Assembly (NCBI GenBank): GCA_028290905.1
Contig: JAQGIW010000110.1
Location: 1 to 64,000, forward strand
Length of the DNA: 64,000 nucleotides
Source: Caulobacteraceae bacterium
GTDB taxonomy: Bacteria > Pseudomonadota > Alphaproteobacteria > Caulobacterales > Caulobacteraceae
Direction: 5' to 3'
Shown here: positions 26,555 through 34,751 of the stretch, piece after piece
How positions within the stretch are numbered: position 1 is the stretch's first letter
Layout of the letters: every line of letters begins with the position of its first letter
The notes under the pieces: generated by a model
Told to the model about the DNA's origin: nothing
The model's input: only the letters and a program-made list of their open reading frames with translations
The model's database searches: none
Position numbers and translations under genes: made by a program

Positions 26555-27940
26555 TTATTTCGCGCCCAACAGCACGCCTTCCAGGTCTTGCTCGATGCTG
26601 AGCAGGATTTGAGGCTCGCGGCGCTTCAGGATCAGGAACCAGACCACGCCGACAAGCATGTAGGCGGCGAAGCCATAGGGGAAGTAGATCAGCGGTGCGG
26701 CTGGTATTGGATAGACGCTGCCCGCCAGCGCCAGGACCATCAGGACGCAGCCGACCACGCCCATGGTGTAGACCATCGGCGTGGCTTCGCCGGTCTTGCG
26801 CAGTAGCGCGGGCGCCGCGACCGAGCACAGGAAATATACCACGATGAAGCCGAAGCTGGCGATGGTGCCGAACCAGCCCAGCAGGTCGGTATTGGAGTGC
26901 CGCCAGAAGATAGCGCAGACGACGAAGTTAAGCAGGACGCCGATCGCCACAGCGTAATGCGGCGTTTGGTGCTTGGCGTGGATGTTGCCCATGGTCTTGT
27001 GGACGAACTGGTAGCGACCAAGCGAGAACAGGATGCGCGAAAAGCTGTTGATAGAGGCGAGCGCGCAGGCGAAGCAGCTCACCATGGCCCCGATATAGAC
27101 CAGGATGGTCAGGAAGGCGCTCTTGCCAGGCACGATGTCCGCCAGCGGGCCGGTGCTGGCGCCGAGCTTGGCGGTGTCGTCGCTGAAGCCCTGTGTGATG
27201 AGATAGGTGGTCACGATGAAGACCGCCCCCGCGAGGAGCGGCGTCAGGATCACGGCCCTTGGGATGACGGTCTTGGGATTGCGCGTCTCCTGGCCCAGCG
27301 TCGCGGCGCTTTCGAAGCCGACATAGGAGAAGATGCCGAACACGATCGATTGCGCGATCGCGCCGAGGTTCGCGCCCACCAGGTGGTTCTGCTTGGCGTC
27401 GAGCGCGAAGCCGTGAGCCTTCCAGGAGAGGAAGCAGACCAGGGCGATGATGGCGACGGAGATGACCTCGAGGCCAAGTCCAAGCCGCGATGAGAAGCGG
27501 ATGTCCCGGACCGCGAAGAGGTAGACCAGCACCGAAATGCCGAAGAACAGCGCGTAGTTGGGTATGACCAGCGCGGGGATCAGGGCGGTGACCAGCGACT
27601 GTACGAACAGCGCCGTCGCGGCGGTGAGCGCCATCGCGGTGAAGACGTAGGCGGCGAGCATGGCCCAGCCGGCCAGCATGCCGGCCGCCGGATTGAGACC
27701 GCGGGAAATATAGATGAAGAAGGAGCCTGCGGCGGAGATCTTACCGGCCAGTTTGCCGATGTTGTAGCCGACAACCACAAGCGCGATCGTGGCCAGGACA
27801 TAGACCAGCCAAGAGGCGGTCCCAGCCGTCGCCACCACCACCGCGACGGCGATGGCGGGGGTTAGCGTAGGCGACACATTTGCGATGGATTGCCCTATCG
27901 CCTCAACGAAACTCAAACGATCGGCTCTTAGCTGGGACAT
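26555..27940 (-). CDS. APC superfamily amino acid/amine permease
   Basis: A 461-residue integral membrane protein with about 12 hydrophobic helices. It starts with VEAIGQSIANVSPTLTPAIA and shows the APC signatures SAAGSFFIYISRGLNPAAGM and GIFSYVGFESAATLGQETRN PK-type helix 6. It lies within the NMG region but on the opposite strand, and its upstream region shares a sequence element with the mgs promoter region. It therefore probably imports the amine or amino acid substrate (methylamine derivative, methylated amino acid or similar). The exact substrate is not readable. Confidence 0.9.
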   Translation of the reverse strand: MSQLRADRLSFVEAIGQSIANVSPTLTPAIAVAVVVATAGTASWLVYVLATIALVVVGYNIGKLAGKISAAGSFFIYISRGLNPAAGMLAGWAMLAAYVFTAMALTAATALFVQSLVTALIPALVIPNYALFFGISVLVYLFAVRDIRFSSRLGLGLEVISVAIIALVCFLSWKAHGFALDAKQNHLVGANLGAIAQSIVFGIFSYVGFESAATLGQETRNPKTVIPRAVILTPLLAGAVFIVTTYLITQGFSDDTAKLGASTGPLADIVPGKSAFLTILVYIGAMVSCFACALASINSFSRILFSLGRYQFVHKTMGNIHAKHQTPHYAVAIGVLLNFVVCAIFWRHSNTDLLGWFGTIASFGFIVVYFLCSVAAPALLRKTGEATPMVYTMGVVGCVLMVLALAGSVYPIPAAPLIYFPYGFAAYMLVGVVWFLILKRREPQILLSIEQDLEGVLLGAK

Positions 27941-27961
27941 GGGGGAAAGGCTCCGGTTAGT

Positions 27962-27980
27962 TTCCCTGCAGTGAAATGTA
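27962..27980. promoter_or_regulatory. Candidate operator upstream of the permease
   Basis: TTCCCTGCAGTGAAATGTA matches the element TTCCCTACAGTTGA found in front of mgsA (11 of 14 positions). It also contains inverted TTTC/GAAA arms. It is about 25 bp before the permease start, so a shared regulator, perhaps the adjacent XRE-cupin protein, may bind both. Confidence 0.4.
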
Positions 27981-28158
27981 TTGCCTAGGGCTAAACACGA
28001 GTTTGTGGGGTCGTCAACCGGCTCCGGCCGGGTGAGGTCACGTGTCGGGCGACATGTCCAAGAGGCAGGCGCCGCATTTGATCTGCGGGCGCATCCGGGA
28101 CTACCTAGAGGAAGAATGGCTCGTCTTCAGGGGCCGGACGGACCCTTGGGAAGCCAGG

Positions 28159-28818
28159 ATGCCCGCGAAAAAACAAAGCGAACCTCCAACGACCGAGGAG
28201 GGCGGCGACTACCTCACCGGCTCCAACGCCCCCGCCGTCAACGAGCGCGCGCTCGAACGCGCGCTGGGCGCCCAGGTTCGGACCCTGCGCCGCCAGCAGG
28301 ACCTGTCAGGCGCCGATCTCGCCGCGGCCGCGGGCATTTCGCTGGGCATGATGTCCAAGATCGAGAATGGCCAGATCTCGGCTTCGCTCGGAACGCTCAA
28401 GTCGCTGGCGGCAGCCTTGTCGGTGCCGCTGAGCTCGCTATTCGCCATGTTCGAGGAACGCCAGGACTGCTCCTTCGTCCGCGCGTCCCAGGGGGTCGTG
28501 ATCGACCGGCGGGGAACCAAGGCCGGACATGTCTACCAGCTGCTCGGCCACGTGTTGCGCGGCGACGTCGTTGTGGAGCCTTATCTCATCACCCTGAGCG
28601 AGGGCGCGGTTCCCTACACAAGCTTTGCGCATGGCGGGGTCGAGTTCATCTACATGCTTGAAGGCCAGGTCCGCTACCGGCACGGCACGGACGCCTACGA
28701 CCTCAATCCGGGCGATGCGCTGCTCTTCGACTCGAGTGCGCTCCATGGCCCTGAGACGCTGCTTAAGCACCCGATGCGCTACCTATCGGTCATCATCTAT
28801 CCCCGCCACCCGGCCTAA
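28159..28818 (+). CDS. XRE-family HTH plus cupin sensor regulator
   Basis: About 219 residues from ATG 28159 (MPAKKQSE), preferred to the upstream ATG at 28042 because the extra 39 residues have no family resemblance. It has an HTH_XRE domain (VRTLRRQQDLSGADLAAAAG, ISLGMMSKIENGQISASLGT) followed by a linker and a C-terminal cupin (FIYMLEGQVRYRHGTDAYDL, NPGDALLFDSSALHGPE). XRE-cupin proteins sense small metabolites and control neighbouring amino-acid or amine genes. It is upstream of mgsA and divergent from the permease. Confidence 0.9.
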   Translation: MPAKKQSEPPTTEEGGDYLTGSNAPAVNERALERALGAQVRTLRRQQDLSGADLAAAAGISLGMMSKIENGQISASLGTLKSLAAALSVPLSSLFAMFEERQDCSFVRASQGVVIDRRGTKAGHVYQLLGHVLRGDVVVEPYLITLSEGAVPYTSFAHGGVEFIYMLEGQVRYRHGTDAYDLNPGDALLFDSSALHGPETLLKHPMRYLSVIIYPRHPA

Positions 28819-28828
28819 CTCATCTTCT

Positions 28829-28853
28829 TGTAGAGAAAGTTACATTCCCTACA
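28829..28853. promoter_or_regulatory. Inverted repeat upstream of mgsA
   Basis: TGTAGAGAA and TTCCCTACA are complementary at 8 of 9 positions around a seven-base centre. The repeat is 11 bp after the XRE-cupin stop and about 65 bp before mgsA. A TTGACA hexamer overlaps its right side at 28855. It is the best operator candidate for the XRE-cupin protein. Confidence 0.5.
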
Positions 28854-28917
28854 GTTGACATGCGCGGAAGGCCTGCGGTAGGGGTTGGGCATCGCCAACC
28901 ACCTCGGGACCAGCGTA

Positions 28918-29793
28918 ATGTGCGGAATTGTCGGGCTGTTTCTGAAGGACCCGGCGCTCGAACCCAGGCTGGGTTCGATGCTGGCCGGCATGCTCGAGGT
29001 GATGAGCGACCGCGGCCCCGACAGCGCAGGCTTCGCCGTCTATGGCCAGGGAAGGCCGGACCGGCTGAAGCTGACCGTTCGAGGCGGCCGCCTCGAGGAG
29101 GTCGTGAACGCCCTCGGCGGCGAGGTGGAGAGCCGGCTGCGCGACACCCATCTGGTGCTGTCGCTGCCCAGCGCCGAGGAGCATCGGGTTCGGGGATGGC
29201 TGGCGACCGAGCGGCCGGACCTGGTCGTCACCGGCGCCGGCGAACGCATCGAGATCTACAAGGATGTCGGCCTGCCCGCCGCCGTCGCCAGGCGCTTCGA
29301 CCTGGCCGGCATGGCGGGCACCCACGGGGTTGGCCACACGCGCATGGCCACCGAAAGCGCCGTCACCGTCGATGGCGCGCATCCCTTTTCGACGGGCGCC
29401 GACCAGTGCCTGGTCCACAACGGCTCCCTGTCCAATCATCGCAGCCTGCGCCGTGTGCTGGAGCCCGCGGGAATGGCCTTCGCCTCCGACAACGACAGCG
29501 AGGTGGCCGCGGCCTATCTGAGCGTCAAGCTGCGCGAGGGCGCGACGCTTTCCGAGGCGCTGGAAGCCGGCCTGAAGGATTTCGACGGCTTCTTTACCTT
29601 CGTCATGGGGACCAGGGACGGCTTTGCGGTGTTGCGCGACCCGGTGTCCTGCAAGCCGGCGGTGATGGCCGAGACAAATCGGTATGTCGCCTTCGGCTCG
29701 GAATACCGCGCGCTTGTCGACCTGCCGGGCATCGAGGACGCCCTGGTGTTCGAGCCGGAGCCGGCCCGCGTCTATGCCTGGGAGCGTCACTGA
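28918..29793 (+). CDS. mgsA: N-methylglutamate synthase subunit A (glutamine amidotransferase class II)
   Basis: The start is set at ATG 28918, so that Cys follows Met (MCGIVGLFL); class II amidotransferases need a free N-terminal Cys nucleophile. The ORF-track start at 28885 would bury it. Other motifs are DRGPDSAGFAVYG, GVGHTRMATES, HPFS and LVHNGSLSNH. The 291-residue protein matches the GlxB-like amidotransferase subunit of NMG synthase. The enzyme makes N-methylglutamate, with methylamine released from gamma-glutamylmethylamide replacing ammonia. Confidence 0.85.
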   Translation: MCGIVGLFLKDPALEPRLGSMLAGMLEVMSDRGPDSAGFAVYGQGRPDRLKLTVRGGRLEEVVNALGGEVESRLRDTHLVLSLPSAEEHRVRGWLATERPDLVVTGAGERIEIYKDVGLPAAVARRFDLAGMAGTHGVGHTRMATESAVTVDGAHPFSTGADQCLVHNGSLSNHRSLRRVLEPAGMAFASDNDSEVAAAYLSVKLREGATLSEALEAGLKDFDGFFTFVMGTRDGFAVLRDPVSCKPAVMAETNRYVAFGSEYRALVDLPGIEDALVFEPEPARVYAWERH

Positions 29794-30482
29794 TGCAGGT
29801 CGTCGATCTTGCCGAGACCAAGCTGCGCGCTTTGAATGCACGGCTGCATAGCCTTTCGGCAAACACCAACGAGACCGTGTGGCGGGTCGAGAATCCGGAT
29901 GGCCAGCACGCACTCGCGGTAGGCCTTGATGCGCCCATCACCGTCGAGATCGCCGGTCACGCGGGCTACTACTGTGCAAGCATGAACATGCAGGCGACGG
30001 TGATCGTCGAAGGCAATGCCGGCGTCGGCGTCGCCGAGAACATGATGTCCGGCATGGTCCATGTGAAGGGTGACGCCAGCCAGTCGGCGGGCGCCACGGC
30101 GCACGGCGGTCTCCTGGTCATCGACGGCAGCGCGTCGGCGCGCTGCGGCATCTCGATGAAAGGCGTGGATATCGTCGTCAAAGGCTCGATCGGGCCGATG
30201 AGCGCCTTCATGGCCCAGGCCGGCAATCTGGTGGTCCTCGGCGACGCCGGCGATGCGCTCGGCGACTCGATCTACGAGGCCAGGCTCTATGTGCGGGGAG
30301 AGGTGAAAAGCCTCGGCGCCGATTGCGTCGAGAAGGAGATGCGCGACGAGCACCGCGTGGAGCTTCGCAAGCTGCTCGACGCCGCCGGGCTGGGCGAGAC
30401 CGTCCAGGTCGACGCCTTCAGGCGCTACGGCTCGGCCCGCAGCCTCTACAACTTCCACGTCGACAACGCCGCCGCGTACTAG
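29793..30482 (+). CDS. mgsB: N-methylglutamate synthase subunit B (GXGXG domain)
   Basis: A 229-residue protein that begins on the overlapping TGATG with mgsA. Its right-handed beta-helix repeats, as in the GXGXG domain of glutamate synthase, are seen in VIVEGNAGVGVAENMMSGMV, GDASQSAGATAHGGLLVIDG and VVLGDAGDALGDSIYEARLY. In glutamate synthase this domain links the amidotransferase and synthase domains. Here it is a separate subunit, as in NMG synthase. The 540-residue ORF of the track is only this frame extended back through mgsA. Confidence 0.88.
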   Translation: MQVVDLAETKLRALNARLHSLSANTNETVWRVENPDGQHALAVGLDAPITVEIAGHAGYYCASMNMQATVIVEGNAGVGVAENMMSGMVHVKGDASQSAGATAHGGLLVIDGSASARCGISMKGVDIVVKGSIGPMSAFMAQAGNLVVLGDAGDALGDSIYEARLYVRGEVKSLGADCVEKEMRDEHRVELRKLLDAAGLGETVQVDAFRRYGSARSLYNFHVDNAAAY

Positions 30483-30493
30483 GCAGGGCCCAG

Positions 30494-31825
30494 ATGGACT
30501 CCACCAACATCCCGCGGACCCTGCCTCGCTTTTCGGCGACCTTCGATCCCCACACGCTTTCCGAGATCCGCCGGGCCGCGGCGACCGGCATCTACGACAT
30601 CCGCGGCGGAGGCGCGAAGCGAGCCCTGCCGCACTTCGATGACCTGCTGTTCCTCGGCGCGTCGATCTCGCGTTATCCGCTCGAAGGTTATCGCGAGAAG
30701 TGCGCCACCGACGTCTGGCTTGGCGGTCGCCATGCCTCCAAGCCGATCCACCTGAAGATCCCGATCACCATCGCCGGCATGAGCTTCGGCTCGCTCTCGG
30801 CCCAGGCCAAGGAGGCGCTCGGCCGCGGTGCCACCATCGCCGGCACCTCCACCACGACCGGCGACGGCGGCATGACGGCGGAGGAGCGCGGCCAGTCGCA
30901 GATCCTGGTCTACCAGTACCTGCCATCCCGCTACGGCATGAACCCGGACGACCTGCGCAAGGCCGATGCGATCGAGATCGTCGTCGGGCAGGGGGCCAAG
31001 CCTGGCGGCGGCGGCATGCTGCTCGGCCAGAAGATCTCCGACCGCGTCGCCGAGATGCGGACATTGCCCAAGGGCATCGACCAGCGCTCCGCCTGCCGCC
31101 ATCCCGACTGGACGGGTCCGGACGACCTCGAGATCAAGATCGAGGCCCTGCGCGAGACCACCGACTGGGAAAAGCCGATCTACGTCAAGATCGGCGCGAC
31201 GCGGCCCTATTACGACGTAGCCCTGGCGGTGAAGTCGGGCGCGGACGTCGTCGTCCTTGACGGGATGCAGGGCGGCACCGCCGCCACCCAGGACGTGTTC
31301 ATCGAGCATGTCGGCATCCCGATCCTGGCGGCGATCGGGCCGGCCGTGAAGGCGCTGCAGGACCTCGGCATGCATCGCAAGGTGCAGCTCATCGTCTCCG
31401 GTGGCATCCGCAGCGGGGCGGACGTCGCCAAGGCGCTGGCGCTGGGCGCCGACGTCGTCTCGATCGGCACGGCGGCGCTGGTCGCGCTCGGCGACAACGA
31501 TCCGGCGCTGGAGGCCGAGTACAACGCCATCGGCGCGACCGCCGGCGCCTATGACGACTGGCACGAGGGCCGCGATCCGGCCGGAATCACCACCCAGGAC
31601 CCGGCGCTGACGGCGCGGCTGGATCCCGTCGCGGCGGGGCGGCGGTTGGCCAACTATCTGGCCGTGCTGACCCTGGAAGCGCAGACCATCGCCCGCGCCT
31701 GCGGCAAGAGCCACCTGCACAATCTGGAACCCGAGGACCTCGTCGCCCTGACCATCGAGGCGGCGGCGATGGCGGGGGTGCCGCTCGCCGGGACCGACTG
31801 GATCCCCGGCAAGACCAAGTTCTGA
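30494..31825 (+). CDS. mgsC: N-methylglutamate synthase subunit C (glutamate synthase-like FMN subunit)
   Basis: A 443-residue FMN-binding synthase subunit that starts 12 bp after mgsB. It carries IPITIAGMSFGSLSAQAKEA, TSTTTGDGGMTAEERG, VGQGAKPGGGGMLLGQKISD, DVVVLDGMQGGTAATQDVFI and LIVSGGIRSGADVAKALALG, the core TIM-barrel motifs of glutamate synthase. The three subunits MgsA-C resemble a glutamate synthase cut into separate genes. The reaction reductively forms N-methylglutamate from 2-oxoglutarate and methylamine. Confidence 0.9.
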   Translation: MDSTNIPRTLPRFSATFDPHTLSEIRRAAATGIYDIRGGGAKRALPHFDDLLFLGASISRYPLEGYREKCATDVWLGGRHASKPIHLKIPITIAGMSFGSLSAQAKEALGRGATIAGTSTTTGDGGMTAEERGQSQILVYQYLPSRYGMNPDDLRKADAIEIVVGQGAKPGGGGMLLGQKISDRVAEMRTLPKGIDQRSACRHPDWTGPDDLEIKIEALRETTDWEKPIYVKIGATRPYYDVALAVKSGADVVVLDGMQGGTAATQDVFIEHVGIPILAAIGPAVKALQDLGMHRKVQLIVSGGIRSGADVAKALALGADVVSIGTAALVALGDNDPALEAEYNAIGATAGAYDDWHEGRDPAGITTQDPALTARLDPVAAGRRLANYLAVLTLEAQTIARACGKSHLHNLEPEDLVALTIEAAAMAGVPLAGTDWIPGKTKF

Positions 31826-31869
31826 AGCCCTCCGGGCCGCCGAGTCAGCCCCCTGAACGAGATCGAAAC

Positions 31870-33168
31870 ATGCCTCTAGACCTTGCGGCCATCGCCAAAG
31901 AAAAGGGCATCAAGTACTTTTTGATCTCCTACACTGACCTGTTCGGCAATCAGCGGGCCAAGCTGGCCCCGGCGTCGGCGATCGGCGGCATGCAGAAGGC
32001 CGGCGCCGGCTTTGCGGGCTTCGCCACCTGGCTCGACATGTCGCCGGCCGATCCCGACCTGTTCGGCCGGCCCGATCCCGAAAGCCTGATCCAGCTGCCC
32101 TGGAAGCCGGAGGTAGGCTGGCTGGCCGCCGACCTCTGGATGGATGGCAAGCTGGTCGAGCACGGCCCGCGCAATGTGCTCAAGGCGCAGCTGGCGCGCG
32201 CGGCGGCTCTCGGGTTGCAGATGAAGACCGGCGTCGAGTGCGAATTCTTCCTGGTCGCGCCCGACGGCTCGGCCATCGCCGATGGCGCTGATACCCAGTC
32301 CAAGCCCTGCTACGATCAGCAGGCGCTGATGCGGCGCTACGACGTAATCACGGAGATCTGCGACTGCATGCTCGCGCTTGGCTGGGCGCCGTATCAGAAC
32401 GACCACGAGGACGCGAACGGCCAGTTCGAGATGAACTGGCTCTACGACGACGCTCTGGTCACCGCCGATCGCCAGGCCTTCTTCAAGTACATGGTCAAGT
32501 CGCTGGCCGAAAAGCACGGTCTGCGCGCCACATTCATGCCGAAGCCCTTCGTCCATCTGACCGGCAATGGCTGCCACATGCACGTCTCGATGTGGAAGGG
32601 CGCGGCCAACGTGTTCGAGGACGCGGGCAGCGAGAGCGGCCTGTCGCAACTCGGCCTGAACTTCATCGGCGGCGTCATCCATTCCGCCGACGGCCTGGCC
32701 GCGATCCTCAATCCCACCGTCAACAGCTACAAGCGGATCAACGCGCCCCGGACCAATTCCGGCGCCACCTGGGCGCCGAATACGGTGACCTGGACCGGCA
32801 ACAACCGGACCCACATGATCCGCGTGCCGGAGGGCGACCGCTTCGAGCTGCGCCTCGCCGACGGCGCGGTGAATCCGTATCTGATGCCCGCCGCTGTGCT
32901 TGCGGCCGGCCTTGACGGTCTGGAGAACAAGCGCGATCCCGGGCCGCGCCTGGATATCAACATGTACATTGAGGGCCACACGGTCAGCGGGGTGAAGACC
33001 TTGCCGCTCAATCTGCTCGACGCCCTGCGGGCGCTGGACGGGTCCGTCGTTCTCAAGCAGGCGCTGGGCGCGCTCGTACCGGCCTATCTGAAGCTCAAGC
33101 AGGGCGAATGGAACGACTTCTCCAGCCACCTCACCCAGTGGGAGCGGCAGACGAGTCTGGATTGCTGA
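31870..33168 (+). CDS. gmaS: Gamma-glutamylmethylamide synthetase (type III glutamine synthetase-like)
   Basis: A 432-residue member of the GlnT/glutamine synthetase-like family. It shows YTDLFGNQRAKLAP, the metal-site Glu segment TGVECEFFLV, EDANGQFEMNW, THE ATP-site stretch MPKPFVHLTGNGCHMHVSMW, NSYKRINAPRTNSGATWAPN and RFELRLADGAVNPYL. GmaS ligates methylamine to the gamma-carboxyl of glutamate with ATP. A second possibility is another amine-glutamate ligase, but the adjacent mgs and mgd genes make GmaS most likely. It follows mgsC by 44 bp in the same operon. Confidence 0.85.
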   Translation: MPLDLAAIAKEKGIKYFLISYTDLFGNQRAKLAPASAIGGMQKAGAGFAGFATWLDMSPADPDLFGRPDPESLIQLPWKPEVGWLAADLWMDGKLVEHGPRNVLKAQLARAAALGLQMKTGVECEFFLVAPDGSAIADGADTQSKPCYDQQALMRRYDVITEICDCMLALGWAPYQNDHEDANGQFEMNWLYDDALVTADRQAFFKYMVKSLAEKHGLRATFMPKPFVHLTGNGCHMHVSMWKGAANVFEDAGSESGLSQLGLNFIGGVIHSADGLAAILNPTVNSYKRINAPRTNSGATWAPNTVTWTGNNRTHMIRVPEGDRFELRLADGAVNPYLMPAAVLAAGLDGLENKRDPGPRLDINMYIEGHTVSGVKTLPLNLLDALRALDGSVVLKQALGALVPAYLKLKQGEWNDFSSHLTQWERQTSLDC

Positions 33169-33236
33169 TCGGCCGCGAGCGCGAAATTCACTCAAACCCT
33201 CGTCGGAACTATCTTGCGGGGGCCCCGATATTGGAA

Positions 33237-33398
33237 GCTTGCAAGTTTTCCGTGATGCTGGGTCTCGGCATCAGCCAGGAGGAGCTGGCGAACGTCATGG
33301 AGGTGCAGCAGCCGGCCATCTCAAAGCTGGTCCGCCGCCCCGACATGAAGGTCAGCACATTGCGCGACCTGATCGCGGCTATGGGCGGCGAGGGTGCT
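33237..33398 (+). pseudogene. XRE HTH gene fragment cut by an IS6 element
   Basis: The frame reads LGLGISQEELANVMEVQQPA followed by ISKLVRRPDMKVSTLRDLIA, a typical small XRE regulator related to HigA/antitoxin-type HTH proteins. The family sequence ends at AMGGEGAG, where the IS6 terminal repeat begins. N-terminus and C-terminus are missing. Confidence 0.6.
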
Positions 33399-34210
33399 GG
33401 CAGTCTAACGCTAACCTATCTCCGGTTCAGGGCTTTTCGGCCCGCGAAGCGGGGGAGGGGCCGTGCAGCCCATTTCGTTCAAGCGTCACCGGTTCCCACC
33501 GGACGTGATGCGGTACGCCGTGTGGCTGTATTTCCGCTTCACGCTGTGGATCCGCGACGCCGAGGAGCTGCTCGCCGAGCGAGGGATCGACGTCAGCCGC
33601 GAGTCTGTGCGCTGCTGGGTGATCAAGTTCGGGCCCCTGATCGCGGCCAACCTGCGCCGGCGCCGCGGACCGCCCAGCCCTCGTTGGCATCTCGATGAGA
33701 TGGTGGTGAAGATCAACGGCCGGCGCATGTGGCTCTGGCGTGCGGTCGACGACGAGGGCGAGGTTCTGGACATGCTGGTCCAGAAGCGGCGCAACGCCCA
33801 TGCCGGGATGAAGCTTCTGAGGAAGCTGCTCAAGCGCCAGGGGATCCATCCCGAGACGATCACGACGGACAAACTGTCCTCGTACCGAACTGCGATGAGG
33901 AAACTCGGGCTGAAGGACCGTCACCGCCCTGGCGGTATGCGGGCGAACAACAGGGCCGAGAACAGTCACCTGCCAATCCGGCGGCGCGAACGAAAGCAGC
34001 TGAAATTCAAGAGCCAGGGATCCGCCCAGCGCTTCCTCGGCGCCCACGCCGCCATCTATAACACCTTCAACCTTCAACCCCACCTCGTTAGCCGATCGAC
34101 CCTCCGCCGGTTCAGAGCCGCGGCCCACGAGGCATGGGCCGCGGCCACCGCAGCAGCGTGACAACGGGGTGGGGGAGGGGCATCCTGCGCCCTGGCCGAG
34201 TTAAGCTGTC
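33399..34210 (+). mobile_element. Second IS6 family element inserted in IS110 debris
   Basis: About 812 bp. The left end GGCAGTCTAAC (33399) and the inverted right end GACAGCTTAAC (ending 34210) form imperfect terminal repeats. No 8-bp target duplication is visible. On the right it interrupts the opening codons of an IS110 transposase; on the left it ends an XRE gene. The flanks therefore do not belong together, suggesting deletion or recombination after insertion. Confidence 0.65.
33463..34161 (+). CDS. IS6 family transposase (second type)
   Basis: A 232-residue intact enzyme that begins at GTG (MQPISFKRHRFPPDVM). It has RYAVWLYFRFTLWIRDAEEL, Asp in WHLDEMVVKING, Asp in TTDKLSSYRTAM and Glu in NRAENSHLPIRRRER. 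It is clearly a different subgroup from the 16-kb copy (an N-terminal of different sequence, MWLWRAVDDEGEVLDML). All three catalytic residues are present, so it may be active. Confidence 0.92.
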   Translation: MQPISFKRHRFPPDVMRYAVWLYFRFTLWIRDAEELLAERGIDVSRESVRCWVIKFGPLIAANLRRRRGPPSPRWHLDEMVVKINGRRMWLWRAVDDEGEVLDMLVQKRRNAHAGMKLLRKLLKRQGIHPETITTDKLSSYRTAMRKLGLKDRHRPGGMRANNRAENSHLPIRRRERKQLKFKSQGSAQRFLGAHAAIYNTFNLQPHLVSRSTLRRFRAAAHEAWAAATAAA

Positions 34211-34253
34211 AGTTCCCTTTGGCGAGATCAAGACCGATCGTGATAATCTTCAT
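34209..34253 (-). pseudogene. IS110 family transposase, first 14 codons only
   Basis: ATG at 34253 opens MKIITIGLDLAKGN and then stops where the IS6 terminal repeat begins. MKI-x-TIGLDLAK is the typical opening of IS110 DEDD transposases. The remainder of the gene is not on the other side of the IS6 copy. Confidence 0.6.
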
Positions 34254-34317
34254 GGTGGACGGTTCCTGCTTAGGTGGTGGCTTCAACAACGACCATCCTA
34301 TGGCGCATCGACGCCGG

Positions 34318-34472
34318 ACACACGAGGTGGCGCTCCCGGTTGAAGTGGTGGTGAACTGAGCCGTGAGGAGGTCCTCCACGTTGCGCAGGGACAGGGGGTA
34401 CTTCACGTACATCCTCACCACGAGGCGGATCACCTCCGGCGACGAGTTGAAGCAGCGAAACGGGTTGGTCAT
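34318..34472 (-). pseudogene. Internally deleted IS6 transposase remnant
   Basis: The start MTNPFRCFNSSPEVIRLVVR through LSLRNVEDLL matches the N-terminus of the 16-kb IS6 transposase. It then jumps, with a frame change, to HGSVHHHFNRERHLV, which matches its C-terminus. About 480 bp including all catalytic residues is deleted, giving a miniature element-like relic. Confidence 0.7.
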
Positions 34473-34485
34473 CCAGCGAACGTAG

Positions 34486-34751
34486 GGCAGGTCGGTTACC
34501 GACCAGCCAATTGGTCTGACAGTTCCTCGGCTGGGCATTTGGCGGTAGCCGGATACCCATGGTCGAGGAGTGGCTGTTCGGATCGGGCACAACGGGCTAA
34601 GGCGCAGCGGCTCCCGGCGGGCAGCCTGCAGGCAGCACGGGTGTCCCGCCTGGGAACTCGCGCTCGGTGATGCGCGGGGCCGGCTCTGTCTCCCGCGGCT
34701 GCAGCGGGCTATCTTCAGCAGCTTCCAGCGGATGGCGGCGCAAGGTGTTGA
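34486..34751. other. Intergenic stretch without identifiable gene
   Basis: Between the IS6 relic and the first ATPase regulator there is GC-rich sequence with no recognisable ORF, repeat or promoter. It is probably the rest of degraded mobile DNA. Confidence 0.4.

Noticed and set aside
28860-30482. 540-residue plus-strand ORF
   Set aside because: The last 229 residues are MgsB; the rest is a wrong-frame extension through mgsA.
30479-31720. 413-residue minus-strand ORF
   Set aside because: Antisense of mgsC.
31876-33195. 439-residue minus-strand ORF
   Set aside because: Antisense of gmaS without recognisable motifs.
33108-33698. 196-residue plus-strand ORF
   Set aside because: A chance join of the gmaS tail in another frame, the XRE fragment and a wrong frame of the IS6 transposase; only the XRE piece is real.
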